A DNA stretch of 64,000 nt, from NCBI GenBank assembly GCA_963801985.1, contig CAWDGV010000007.1, positions 186,001 through 250,000 of the forward strand, in the 5' to 3' direction. A program made the position numbers and the translations under genes. This document shows, in pieces, positions 56,751-63,802 of the stretch. Origin of the DNA: JABDQZ01 sp963801985. Lineage in GTDB: Bacteria > Pseudomonadota > Gammaproteobacteria > Chromatiales > Chromatiaceae. How positions within the stretch are numbered: the stretch's first letter is position 1; every line of letters begins with the position of its first letter. The notes under the pieces are model-generated. The model was not told the origin of the DNA, made no database searches, and was given only the letters and a program-made list of their open reading frames with translations.

Positions 56751-57380
56751 ATGAAAGGAAAATTCATCACGGTAGAAGGGGGCGAGGGCGCTGGAAAATC
56801 AAGTAACCTGGCCTTTATCAAAGATCTGCTGGAAAAGGCCGGGATTGATGTTTTATTCACCCGGGAACCTGGTGGTACCCAGTTAGGTGAAGACTTGCGT
56901 GAACTATTACTCGGGCATAAACATACCGGTATGTCAGATGATGCCGAGTTATTAATGATGTTTGCGGCCAGGGCTGAACATCTGAGTCAGAAAATCATTC
57001 CGGCTCTGCAAAAAGGTAGCTGGGTATTATGTGACCGGTTTACCGATGCAACTTACGCTTACCAGGGCGGTGGTCGGGGAGTTAACCCTGAACGAATTTC
57101 CGAGCTGGAAAACTGGGTTCAGGGTAGTTTAAGACCCGATATGACCTTGTTGCTGGATTTACCCGTAGAGATAGGCCTCGAAAGGGCAAAAAATCGTTCT
57201 GAACCAGACCGGTTTGAACGTGAAAAAATCGACTTTTTTGATAAAGTCCGCTTAGCCTACCTGGATATTGCCCATACCAGCCCCGAACGGGTCAAAGTCA
57301 TTGATGCCAGCCAGCCATTAGAACAAGTGCAGATACAGATAAAATCTGTTGTAAGCGATTACCTGGAGCAACATGTTTAA
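56751..57380 (+). CDS. tmk: Thymidylate kinase
   Basis: Tmk makes dTDP from dTMP. The 209-residue protein has the P-loop EGGEGAGKSSNLAF (Ser where Thr is common), FTREPGGTQLGEDLRELLL, the DR(Y/F) motif CDRFTDATYAYQGGGRG and DRFEREKIDFF. It overlaps holB by 8 bp. Confidence 0.97.
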   Translation: MKGKFITVEGGEGAGKSSNLAFIKDLLEKAGIDVLFTREPGGTQLGEDLRELLLGHKHTGMSDDAELLMMFAARAEHLSQKIIPALQKGSWVLCDRFTDATYAYQGGGRGVNPERISELENWVQGSLRPDMTLLLDLPVEIGLERAKNRSEPDRFEREKIDFFDKVRLAYLDIAHTSPERVKVIDASQPLEQVQIQIKSVVSDYLEQHV

Positions 57381-58380
57381 TCTTGATAGCAGCATTGCCC
57401 GCTTGTACCCATGGCAACAACAGCAATGGGACAGTCTTTCCGAGGCAAGAAAAGAACAGCGGTTGCCTCATGCTTTATTGTTGTCAGGCCCGGTTGGTAT
57501 CGGCAAAAAAGCCTTTGCCCTGGCTTTTGCAAAGTCACTGCTTTGCCTGACACCACCGGAAATTAATGGCAAAAGCCAGGCCTGCGGTAATTGCAATGCC
57601 TGCCAGCTATTTACTGCGAATACACATCCCGACCTGTACTTTATAGCGCCGGAAGAAGAGGGTAAGGCAATCAAGGTCGACCAGATCAGGGAAACGACTG
57701 AAAAAAACAGCCTGACAGCGCACATTTCAGCATTCAAAATTCACCTCATAATTGAAGCTGACAAAATGAATATGGCCGCATCCAACAGCCTGCTCAAGAC
57801 CCTGGAAGAGCCTTCACCCAATACCCTGATTATCCTGATCTCATCCAGCCCGGAATTACTATCCGCAACAATCAGAAGCCGTTGTCAGCAACTTAATTTT
57901 CTGCCTCCAGAGCCGGGTGTGGCGATTAAATGGCTTGAAAAACAATCAGTTAAATCCAATCCTCAATTGCTTTTATCGATAGCTCAAGGTGCACCACTGG
58001 CAGCACTTGTACTTGACCAGACGGACGCAATTAGTTTGCGGGATGAAATTTTTAACGAGTTTGGTCGCATGGTTTTCGGCAAGGCTGATCCTGTTAAAGT
58101 GGCGAGCAACTGGCAAAAACACGATATGCAAACTATCGTCCACTGGATGACTATTTGGGTAATCGATATGATTAGGCTAAAGTATAATCACGTTGAACCG
58201 ATAATTGATAACAAAGATAAAATAAAAGCATTACTTAAAATTGCATCAGTTTTTTCGTTACAGCAGCTATTTGAAATTTACCAAAAGCAGCTTCAGGCCG
58301 GACGACTACTCAGCAAACAGCTCAATAAACTGTTACTGCTTGAAAGCCTCCTGATACCCTGGGTTGCCAACAAACAGTGA
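57373..58380 (+). CDS. holB: DNA polymerase III delta' subunit
   Basis: HolB is part of the clamp loader. The 335-residue protein has the modified Walker A LSGPVGIGKKAFALAFA (no functional ATP site expected), the zinc module CGNCNACQLFTANTHPDLYFI, SRC sensor motif ATIRSRCQQLNF, and a C-terminal helical collar. Placement after tmk is standard. Confidence 0.95.
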   Translation: MFNLDSSIARLYPWQQQQWDSLSEARKEQRLPHALLLSGPVGIGKKAFALAFAKSLLCLTPPEINGKSQACGNCNACQLFTANTHPDLYFIAPEEEGKAIKVDQIRETTEKNSLTAHISAFKIHLIIEADKMNMAASNSLLKTLEEPSPNTLIILISSSPELLSATIRSRCQQLNFLPPEPGVAIKWLEKQSVKSNPQLLLSIAQGAPLAALVLDQTDAISLRDEIFNEFGRMVFGKADPVKVASNWQKHDMQTIVHWMTIWVIDMIRLKYNHVEPIIDNKDKIKALLKIASVFSLQQLFEIYQKQLQAGRLLSKQLNKLLLLESLLIPWVANKQ

Positions 58381-58391
58381 TATAAAGACTT

Positions 58392-58745
58392 ATGAGTTTA
58401 CCTCCAAAAGCCAGACAAGGAATTCTTTCACTTACAATAAAGGATAAAAATGCCTTGTATGCAGCCTATATGCAGTTCGTGAAAAATGGAGGCCTGTTTA
58501 TCCCGACTAATAAAAAATACAACCTGGGTGATGAAGTATTCATGCTGCTTAGCCTGATGGAGGAGGCTGAGCGTCTTCCTGTGGCTGGAAAAATCATCTG
58601 GATCACACCCGTAGGAGCTGAGGGCAACCGGGCTGCGGGTATTGGTGTCCAGTTTAGTGACCAGGATGGTGGCCAGGCACGAAATAAAATTGAAGGCTAT
58701 CTCGGGGGCTCTCTAAGCTCAGACCGTCAAACCCACACCATGTGA
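58392..58745 (+). CDS. pilZ: Type IV pilus-type PilZ protein
   Basis: This 117-residue protein (ILSLTIKDKNALYAAYMQFVKNGGLFIPTNKKYNLGDEVFMLLSLM) belongs to the PilZ founder type encoded between holB and tatD in pseudomonads. This branch lacks the Arg cluster needed for c-di-GMP and instead contacts PilB/FimX in pilus assembly. No pilus genes are in the window. Confidence 0.9.
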   Translation: MSLPPKARQGILSLTIKDKNALYAAYMQFVKNGGLFIPTNKKYNLGDEVFMLLSLMEEAERLPVAGKIIWITPVGAEGNRAAGIGVQFSDQDGGQARNKIEGYLGGSLSSDRQTHTM

Positions 58746-58755
58746 GTTTACTGCC

Positions 58756-59541
58756 TTGTTTATCGATTCCCACTGCCACCTGGACAGGCTGGACCTGTCT
58801 CCGTATGAAAACAGTTTTGATAACCTGGTCAGCGCCATATCAGATGCCGAAGTAGATCATATGCTGTGCGTGTCCATTGACCTGGAGTCGTATCCCGCCA
58901 TGCTGGAACTGGTTGCTGGCTATAACAATATCTCGACATCTGTTGGCGTTCACCCAAATGATAAAGACCGCCATGAACCGTCAGTCAGTGAACTGGTAGA
59001 ACTGGCACAGCACCCGACAAATGTCGCCATTGGTGAAACAGGGCTTGATTACTTTCGGTCAGAAGGCAGCCTCGACTGGCAGAGAGAGCGTTTCCGCAGG
59101 CACATCCGGGCTGCCCGTGAAGCAAGCAAACCGTTGATTATCCATACACGCGAGGCCCGTGAAGACACGATAAATATCCTGCAAGAGGAAAATGCTGCTG
59201 AGGTAGCTGGAGTAATGCATTGCTTTACAGAAAGCTGGGACATGGCCCAGGCTGCCATGGATATGGGCTTCTATATTTCGTTTTCGGGTATTGTTACCTT
59301 TAACAGTGCCAAGGAACTGAAAGAAGTTGCTAAAAAGGTTCCGCTGGAAAGAATGCTGATAGAAACAGATTCACCTTACCTTGCGCCAGTACCTTTCAGA
59401 GGAAAACCCAACATCCCGGCATACGTGGGCAAGGTTGCGGAACACATTGCCGAACTTCGAGAAACTTCGGTCGAAATCATTGCTGAAGCGTCCAGTAAAA
59501 ACTTCAGGCAGTTATTCCTGCCTGAATCAAAAGTATCATAA
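58756..59541 (+). CDS. tatD: TatD family metal-dependent DNase
   Basis: This 261-residue TIM-barrel hydrolase has the metal ligands in FIDSHCHLDRLDL, Glu in IGETGLDYFRS, His in LIIHTREAREDTI and HCFTES, and Asp in LIETDSPYLAP. The closest named relative is YcfH. It starts at TTG 58756, 10 bp after the pilZ gene. Confidence 0.95.
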   Translation: MFIDSHCHLDRLDLSPYENSFDNLVSAISDAEVDHMLCVSIDLESYPAMLELVAGYNNISTSVGVHPNDKDRHEPSVSELVELAQHPTNVAIGETGLDYFRSEGSLDWQRERFRRHIRAAREASKPLIIHTREAREDTINILQEENAAEVAGVMHCFTESWDMAQAAMDMGFYISFSGIVTFNSAKELKEVAKKVPLERMLIETDSPYLAPVPFRGKPNIPAYVGKVAEHIAELRETSVEIIAEASSKNFRQLFLPESKVS

Positions 59542-59568
59542 CCGGAAACAGCGATAAAAGTGGCCTGC

Positions 59569-59961
59569 TCAGGCGCTCATACCATATTCATCAATCAGAC
59601 CATTTATCCGTTCGATAGTCGCTTCAGATATATCGCTGAATTGAAAACCTGTATCAAAAAATAACTTGTTAACATCGTTACTGCTCCAGCAACTGTTAGC
59701 CTTGAATTCGAGCGGCTCGTTATCGCCAGAAGAGGAGGGCAGCAGCATTTTTAACTGGTATTCCTTATCAAGCTCAATCTGCGTTTCACCAACAATCATG
59801 ATACCGTCGGTTGAAACATCGGCCAGGTGGCCAAGTATTTTATTTTCCCTGGTATCCCAGACTCTCAGGTAGTAAATCAGGTGTCGCCGTGCAAGTTGTC
59901 TTTTTTCAGCGGGTGATACTGTTTTTGTTTGCGTAAAGGGACTTTTTACATACATGAACAA
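59569..59961 (-). CDS. PilZ domain protein
   Basis: This 130-residue protein has an Arg pair near the N-terminus (KRQLARRHLIYYLRVWD) and DVSTDGIMIVGETQI, matching the PilZ c-di-GMP site pattern. Its role is unknown. It is convergent with tatD. Confidence 0.72.
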   Translation of the reverse strand: MFMYVKSPFTQTKTVSPAEKRQLARRHLIYYLRVWDTRENKILGHLADVSTDGIMIVGETQIELDKEYQLKMLLPSSSGDNEPLEFKANSCWSSNDVNKLFFDTGFQFSDISEATIERINGLIDEYGMSA

Positions 59962-60052
59962 CTACCTCTGGTGTAAACAAATATTTAATTTTTAATGTAA
60001 TTTTATATTTTTTGAATGCTATACAACGTGAATCGAGTAGCATTTAGAATAA

Positions 60053-61858
60053 CTAATTTTGACCTTCGTACATTGCATTAATCTGTTCAGTATAGGCTGA
60101 CTCAATTTTGGCACGTTTAGTTTTCAGTGTAGGTGTTAACAGGCCATTTTCAACTGTCCATGGCTCATGACAGATCGTGATTCGCCGGATTTTGGCATAT
60201 CCGGGAAAGTCATGTAGAGCTGTCTTGATATTGTCGAGTAATACCTTTTTCAACCGCTTATCCTGGGTAAAGTCCCAGTCCGGTTGCTGGTTATGTTGTT
60301 CGCGGTATTGATCCAATGCGTCCTCATTCAGTACAACCAATGCCGAAAGAAACGAGTGACCTTCACCAATAATCATCGCCTGTTCTATCATTTTATCGAG
60401 AGACACAGCCAGTTCCATATCAGAGGGGGGGATTTTTTCACCATTGGCGAGGACAATAATTTCCTTGATACGTCCTGTAATGTACAAATGACCATTTTCA
60501 ATCTTGCCTTTATCACCAGTGTGTAACCAACCATCTTCATCAAAGATTTCACTCGAAGCCTGGTCATTCTTCCAGTAACCCAGCATGACACAATCACTTT
60601 TGGTCTGGATTTCATCACTTTCACCGATGCGTACTTCAATACCCGGCAGTACAACACCTATACTGGAAGGATCATTACTTTGAAGTGTATTGACTGAAAT
60701 AACCGGACTGGTTTCTGTCAATCCATAGCCCTGTAGAATCGGTATTCCAAGCCCAATAAAAAACCGGGCAATACTGTCAGACAGAGCAGCTCCACCACAC
60801 ACCGTCAAGCGCATACTGCCACCCATTTTTTCGCGAATTTTTGCACCAACCAGTTTATCCAGTACTGGGTGAAACAACAGGGCAGGTGACCAGCCGCCTT
60901 TTCCTTGCTGGTACTGAAACTTCTTCCAGCCGATATCGACCGCTTTCATAAAGAGCTGTTTTTTTATTGGTTTTTCTTTTGCCAGTTTATCCTGAATTTT
61001 GCCATACACCCGTTCAAAAATTCGTGGAACTGAAACCATCACCGTAGGCTTGATTTCGACCAGGTCACTAGCCAGCTGGGGAATAGAGCGGGAGAAGGCC
61101 ACTGATGAGCCGCTAACGATAGGAAGGTAATAACCGGCCATGCGTTCCAACATGTGAGACAAGGGCAGAAAGGATAAAAATCGGTCTTCTTCGTATATAT
61201 CTACCAGTTGCAATGCACTGTAAACATTGTTGAGAATATTTCTGTGACTGAGCATGACTCCTTTGGGTTTTCCAGTCGTACCTGATGTATAAACAATTGT
61301 AGCCAATGCATCTTTATCGATAGCCTTTGAAATAAGTGATGCCGGTTCGGGTGAAATCCAGTCGCCCAGGGATACCGCATTGGAGAGCATCACTTTATCA
61401 GCATCAAGAGCCTTTATGGAGATGATTTTTTTTAAATAATTCAATTGCTTAGCAACTTCATCAAGTCCTCTCAATTGAACCGCATTTTCTACGACCAGCA
61501 ATTTAACTTCTGCGTTTTCAAGTATATAAGCAACATTGTCTGGCCGGTCGTTGGTATAAATCGGCACAACCACCAGGCCCAGCCCATGGGCTGCCTGGTC
61601 AAACATGACCCATTCACGAGAGTTGCCCGACATGATGGCAATTTTGTCTCCGCTTTTCAGGCCTTCACGCAACAGGTCCCGCTGCAAGCGGGCAATATCA
61701 TCTGCCATTTGCCGCCAGCTGAATTCCTGCCAGGTTTTAGTTGGTTTATGGAATTGAATATACGCAATGGCACCCGGTGTGCGTTGGACACGCTCACTGA
61801 AGATAGAAGATAAGGTTGCAGATTCAGTGTCCGGTATTAAATGCGGGCTATTACTCAT
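60053..61858 (-). CDS. Long-chain fatty acid-CoA ligase, AMP-forming
   Basis: This 601-residue adenylate-forming enzyme has the P-loop IVYTSGTTGKPKGVMLSHRN, the motif QGYGLTETSPVISVN and the ATP-binding GWLHTGDKGKIENGHLYITGR. The catalytic Lys region is LKTKRAKIESAY. The architecture is of the FadD15/FAA1-like branch, not E. coli FadD. It activates exogenous or recycled fatty acids. Monocistronic, divergent from the gene at 61963. Confidence 0.92.
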   Translation of the reverse strand: MSNSPHLIPDTESATLSSIFSERVQRTPGAIAYIQFHKPTKTWQEFSWRQMADDIARLQRDLLREGLKSGDKIAIMSGNSREWVMFDQAAHGLGLVVVPIYTNDRPDNVAYILENAEVKLLVVENAVQLRGLDEVAKQLNYLKKIISIKALDADKVMLSNAVSLGDWISPEPASLISKAIDKDALATIVYTSGTTGKPKGVMLSHRNILNNVYSALQLVDIYEEDRFLSFLPLSHMLERMAGYYLPIVSGSSVAFSRSIPQLASDLVEIKPTVMVSVPRIFERVYGKIQDKLAKEKPIKKQLFMKAVDIGWKKFQYQQGKGGWSPALLFHPVLDKLVGAKIREKMGGSMRLTVCGGAALSDSIARFFIGLGIPILQGYGLTETSPVISVNTLQSNDPSSIGVVLPGIEVRIGESDEIQTKSDCVMLGYWKNDQASSEIFDEDGWLHTGDKGKIENGHLYITGRIKEIIVLANGEKIPPSDMELAVSLDKMIEQAMIIGEGHSFLSALVVLNEDALDQYREQHNQQPDWDFTQDKRLKKVLLDNIKTALHDFPGYAKIRRITICHEPWTVENGLLTPTLKTKRAKIESAYTEQINAMYEGQN

Positions 61859-61962
61859 TCATTAATCCAGGTTTGCTAGTCACTCTGTCAGGCTGGAGAA
61901 TTGAGGATAGTGCAAAAACCTCAACAATTATGTATTGCATATTACTATGAACTGTTTCTAAC

Positions 61963-62322
61963 ATGCATATCGGCAAATTAACTGATAGCTTAAACAAGAA
62001 GTTGAACATGAAATCAGGACAAAAGAATACCTCTTTAATACGTTTACTGCAGACAGATTCATTTGCAATTCACAAAGCACTGGTTGCCTATGCAAATGCC
62101 GCGTATCCATCCTATGGTTCTGAATGTTCCCAGGCTACCAATCAAACTTTAAAAGAACTTGCCGAAAGAGTGAGTCATTCATATGAAACTCCGATTCAGT
62201 TAAAGAAGCGGCAGCTTCCCATGATCAAAGCAGCCATTCGGTGGTTTTACAGTTCGGAAAATACGGATGCATCTGTACAGGGAATAGATCCGGAAAAATT
62301 GATCGCGTTGATCTCCGTCTAA
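61963..62322 (+). CDS. Hypothetical protein next to the dif element
   Basis: No family is recognised. The 119-residue protein is helical and basic (IRLLQTDSFAIHKALVAYANAAYPSYGSECSQATNQTLKELAERV). Starts at ATG 61963 and 62008 are both possible, the latter giving 104 residues. It ends 16 bp before the left copy of the dif-like repeat, so it is the last chromosomal gene before the integrated element. Confidence 0.6.
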   Translation: MHIGKLTDSLNKKLNMKSGQKNTSLIRLLQTDSFAIHKALVAYANAAYPSYGSECSQATNQTLKELAERVSHSYETPIQLKKRQLPMIKAAIRWFYSSENTDASVQGIDPEKLIALISV

Positions 62323-62337
62323 ATCCAGCTCCCTTCT

Positions 62338-62365
62338 TATTGCGCATAATGTATATGCTGGTCAT
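62338..62365 (-). other. Start of a leader reading frame cut by integration
   Basis: On the - strand, GGAGG, five bases, then ATG (62365-62363) opens a frame MTSIYIMRN that runs into the left att repeat and out of the element. In the chromosome it continues as an unrelated 46-codon frame antisense to the gene at 61963. If the two repeats are recombined into a circle, the frame instead reads MTSIYIMRNTTHFSPSLVL and stops at the TGA overlapping the xafT-like ATG. Confidence 0.6.
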
Positions 62366-62366
62366 A
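62339..62366. other. Left attachment site: XerC arm and centre of dif with degenerate XerD arm
   Basis: ATTGCGCATAA (XerC arm, 62339-62349) and TGTATA (centre, 62350-62355) are identical to the right-hand dif. The XerD arm position reads TGCTGGTCATA (62356-62366), with only 5 of 11 bases matching TTATGTTAAAT. In the integrated state this half comes from the element's attP. Confidence 0.82.
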
Positions 62367-62421
62367 TTGCCCTCCGATAGATGAAGAATTAGCACAGGAC
62401 GTTCTATCGCGCCACAGGTAA

Positions 62422-62471
62422 CAGCCAGCTGCGGGGCCTTCCGCTTGCGGACGCCTACCGCAGACTGGCTG
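62422..62471. repeat. Long imperfect hairpin inside the element
   Basis: CAGCCAG (62422-62428) pairs with CTGGCTG (62465-62471), TGCGG with CCGCA, and an inner TCCGC-TT-GCGGA stem closes the loop. It lies 57 bp inside the left end. It could be a single-strand origin, a packaging signal of a filamentous helper phage, or a terminator for the small - strand frame that ends within it. Confidence 0.65.
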
Positions 62472-62580
62472 CTTTGTTGGCGTTTACTCGAGTAACAAGC
62501 ACTGGTTGATACTTTCCAAACCTCAACATTGAGCACTGATCACCATCGCAAAAAAGCGGTTCGGCAGGACAAAAATCCAT
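62455..62580 (-). CDS. Possible small Cys-containing ORF of the element (41 aa)
   Basis: From ATG 62580 the frame reads MDFCPAEPLFCDGDQCSM and ends ARVNANK-type basic residues to TAG 62455-62457, with three Cys in the first 16 residues. The frame remains open upstream through non-coding repeats, so only this tail could be a gene. There is no convincing Shine-Dalgarno. Inoviruses encode small proteins of this size, but I recognise no homology. Confidence 0.25.
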   Translation of the reverse strand: MDFCPAEPLFCDGDQCSMLRFGKYQPVLVTRVNANKAASLR

Positions 62581-62693
62581 TGTCCGGGCTGGAAAGGTGG
62601 CAAAATCAGGGTTAGGGCACGCTACAGGGAAAGTGACTCTATCCCTAAAAGAGGTGCTTAAAGTGGTGTTTGTGGGGAGTTTCTTCTCACTTA

Positions 62694-62715
62694 CCCCCGT
62701 ATTACAGTACGGGGG
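62694..62715. repeat. Perfect 8-bp hairpin (CCCCCGTA / TACGGGGG)
   Basis: The arms at 62694-62701 and 62708-62715 enclose TTACAG. It sits directly before the iteron-like repeats, in the non-coding half of the element, consistent with an origin or operator. Confidence 0.7.
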
Positions 62716-62772
62716 GTGGAGGTTTTTGAACCTCAAAGTGGGGAATTTGAACCAAAAGTGGAGATTTTGAGG
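62716..62772. repeat. Three iteron-like direct repeats
   Basis: GTGGAGGTTTTTGAAC (62716-62731), GTGGGGAATTTGAAC (62738-62752) and GTGGAGATTTTGAGG (62758-62772) recur with 22- and 20-base periods, two of them preceded by CAAA or AAAA. A weaker fourth copy starts at 62663. Spacing of two helical turns suits a Rep protein or repressor binding array. Confidence 0.65.
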
Positions 62773-62792
62773 CAAAAGCCTGTGTAAATCTC

Positions 62793-62801
62793 TTATCCAC
62801 A
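62793..62801 (+). promoter_or_regulatory. DnaA box
   Basis: TTATCCACA is an exact match to the high-affinity E. coli DnaA box. It lies 20 bp after the iterons and 38 bp beyond the 3' end of the xafT-like gene, an arrangement seen in theta-type plasmid origins. Confidence 0.6.
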
Positions 62802-62839
62802 GAATAGCCAAATCCGTCCCCAAGTCAAGCATAAGTCTG

Positions 62840-63283
62840 TCAGTGGTCCTCATGAGCACCTCCGACGGAATGAATCTGTTGAGGAAACTGGTTGGCGGTT
62901 TCTGCCTGATCGTGCATCGATTTGAACTGCCTGACTTGACGTTCCAGTTCGGCAATCAGCTGGAGCTGGTACGGTATCGACATGATTTGTCCAGGCGATA
63001 CACCTTTGTTGTACTGGGGAGGAAAAAGCAATCCGTTGTGAACCTCCCAATAATCCCAACCATGCCAGGGAACCTTGCCAGCCATCACTGACATCAGTTT
63101 CACTGCGGCAATGTTTGGCTTGCGATCGGAGCGCCAACGTCGGTAGGTTTCTTTGGACACGCCAACGAAATCGGCTGCTTGTTGATTGGTAAACCGCAGT
63201 CGGTACTGGAGGTTGCGCAGGGTGGTCAAATCGCCCATGAAGCCAAGATGGAGAAGTTCGCCTTGATAGTTGTAACTGCTCAT
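62840..63283 (-). CDS. HTH protein of the XafT/VC1465 type, candidate Xer recombination activation factor
   Basis: The 147-residue protein has an HTH at about residues 30-52 (FTNQQAADFVGVSKETYRRWRSD). A Trp-rich segment follows, WHGWDYWEVHNGLLFPPQYNKGVSPGQIMSIPYQL, and then a coiled tail (LIAELERQVRQFKSMHDQ). That order matches my recollection of the VC1465/XafT group (DUF3653-like) found in dif-integrated phages. XafT of TLC-phi activates XerD independently of FtsK. The start ATG 63283 has no Shine-Dalgarno in the integrated state and lies 30 bp from dif. The alternative is an ordinary phage repressor. Confidence 0.68.
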   Translation of the reverse strand: MSSYNYQGELLHLGFMGDLTTLRNLQYRLRFTNQQAADFVGVSKETYRRWRSDRKPNIAAVKLMSVMAGKVPWHGWDYWEVHNGLLFPPQYNKGVSPGQIMSIPYQLQLIAELERQVRQFKSMHDQAETANQFPQQIHSVGGAHEDH

Positions 63284-63312
63284 AGGACAAGGCTTGGGCT
63301 GAAATGTGTTGT

Positions 63313-63340
63313 ATTGCGCATAATGTATATTATGTTAAAT
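63313..63340 (+). other. dif: dif site, chromosome dimer resolution
   Basis: The 28 bases consist of XerC arm ATTGCGCATAA (63313-63323), centre TGTATA (63324-63329) and XerD arm TTATGTTAAAT (63330-63340). Apart from the first two bases they are identical to E. coli dif as I remember it. XerC and XerD resolve chromosome dimers here at cell division under FtsK control. This places the window at the replication terminus. Confidence 0.95.
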
Positions 63341-63491
63341 CATAAATATGTAACCTAAATCAAAGGTTTGAAATTCTAAATTTGCATTTATTCAAATACA
63401 GGCTGTAATAACTACAGGGGCATATATTTCCCCTGCCAGAAAAAAATAATTAAAAAAAACAGAAGTAAAAACTAAATAAGGAGGATTTGAG

Positions 63492-63725
63492 ATGCCAGTT
63501 TCAATTCATGATGTTTACAGGGATGCGGCTGACCGAAGAATAACCTGGGAAGAAGCGTTAAGGATGACAATTATTATTGACGAAAATGGTAATGTGCGAA
63601 AACCTGCTACTGATACCGAAAAACAAATGTTTGCCACAAAAGTCGATGCTCTCAGGCCCTATGTAAAAACGCTCAATGATCCTTATTTACTTGATATAGC
63701 TAAAATGCTCTATATGTACAATTGA
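63492..63725 (+). CDS. Hypothetical 77-aa protein right of dif
   Basis: ATG 63492 is preceded by a strong AAGGAGGA site, which supports translation. The product (MPVSIHDVYRDAADRRITWEEALRMTIIIDENGN...LDIAKMLYMYN) is soluble and mostly helical, with no recognised domain. The 151-bp gap between dif and this gene is AT-rich and contains the hairpin CAGGGG / CCCCTG at 63415-63435. Confidence 0.7.
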   Translation: MPVSIHDVYRDAADRRITWEEALRMTIIIDENGNVRKPATDTEKQMFATKVDALRPYVKTLNDPYLLDIAKMLYMYN

Positions 63726-63802
63726 TCATCCAACTAATTTGCAGCTTGTGAAATCCCATAAGGGCTCCCCCGCTCACCTTCATTGATAAACTGACCTGCT
63801 GG

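Larger units (their letters stand above)
62338..63340. mobile_element. Minimal IMEX (Xer-exploiting element) integrated at dif, 974 bp
   Basis: A perfect 19-bp direct repeat, TATTGCGCATAATGTATAT, occurs at 62338-62356 and 63312-63330. The right copy is part of a complete dif site. The left copy has the same XerC arm and central hexamer but a different XerD arm. This is the structure left by XerCD-mediated insertion of a circle at dif, as with CTX-phi, TLC-phi and Xanthomonas Cf phages. The unit between copies is 974 bp. It contains one convincing gene, an HTH protein of XafT/VC1465 type on the - strand, plus two hairpins, iterons and a DnaA box. No coat, Rep or integrase gene is present, so it would be a satellite using helper functions or a deletion remnant. 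Confidence 0.85.

Noticed and set aside
62455..62955. A 166-codon - strand frame covering most of the left half of the element
   Set aside because: It crosses the hairpin, the iterons and the DnaA box and overlaps the HTH gene. Composition upstream of 62580 is not protein-like, so only the last 41 codons are kept as a weak possibility.
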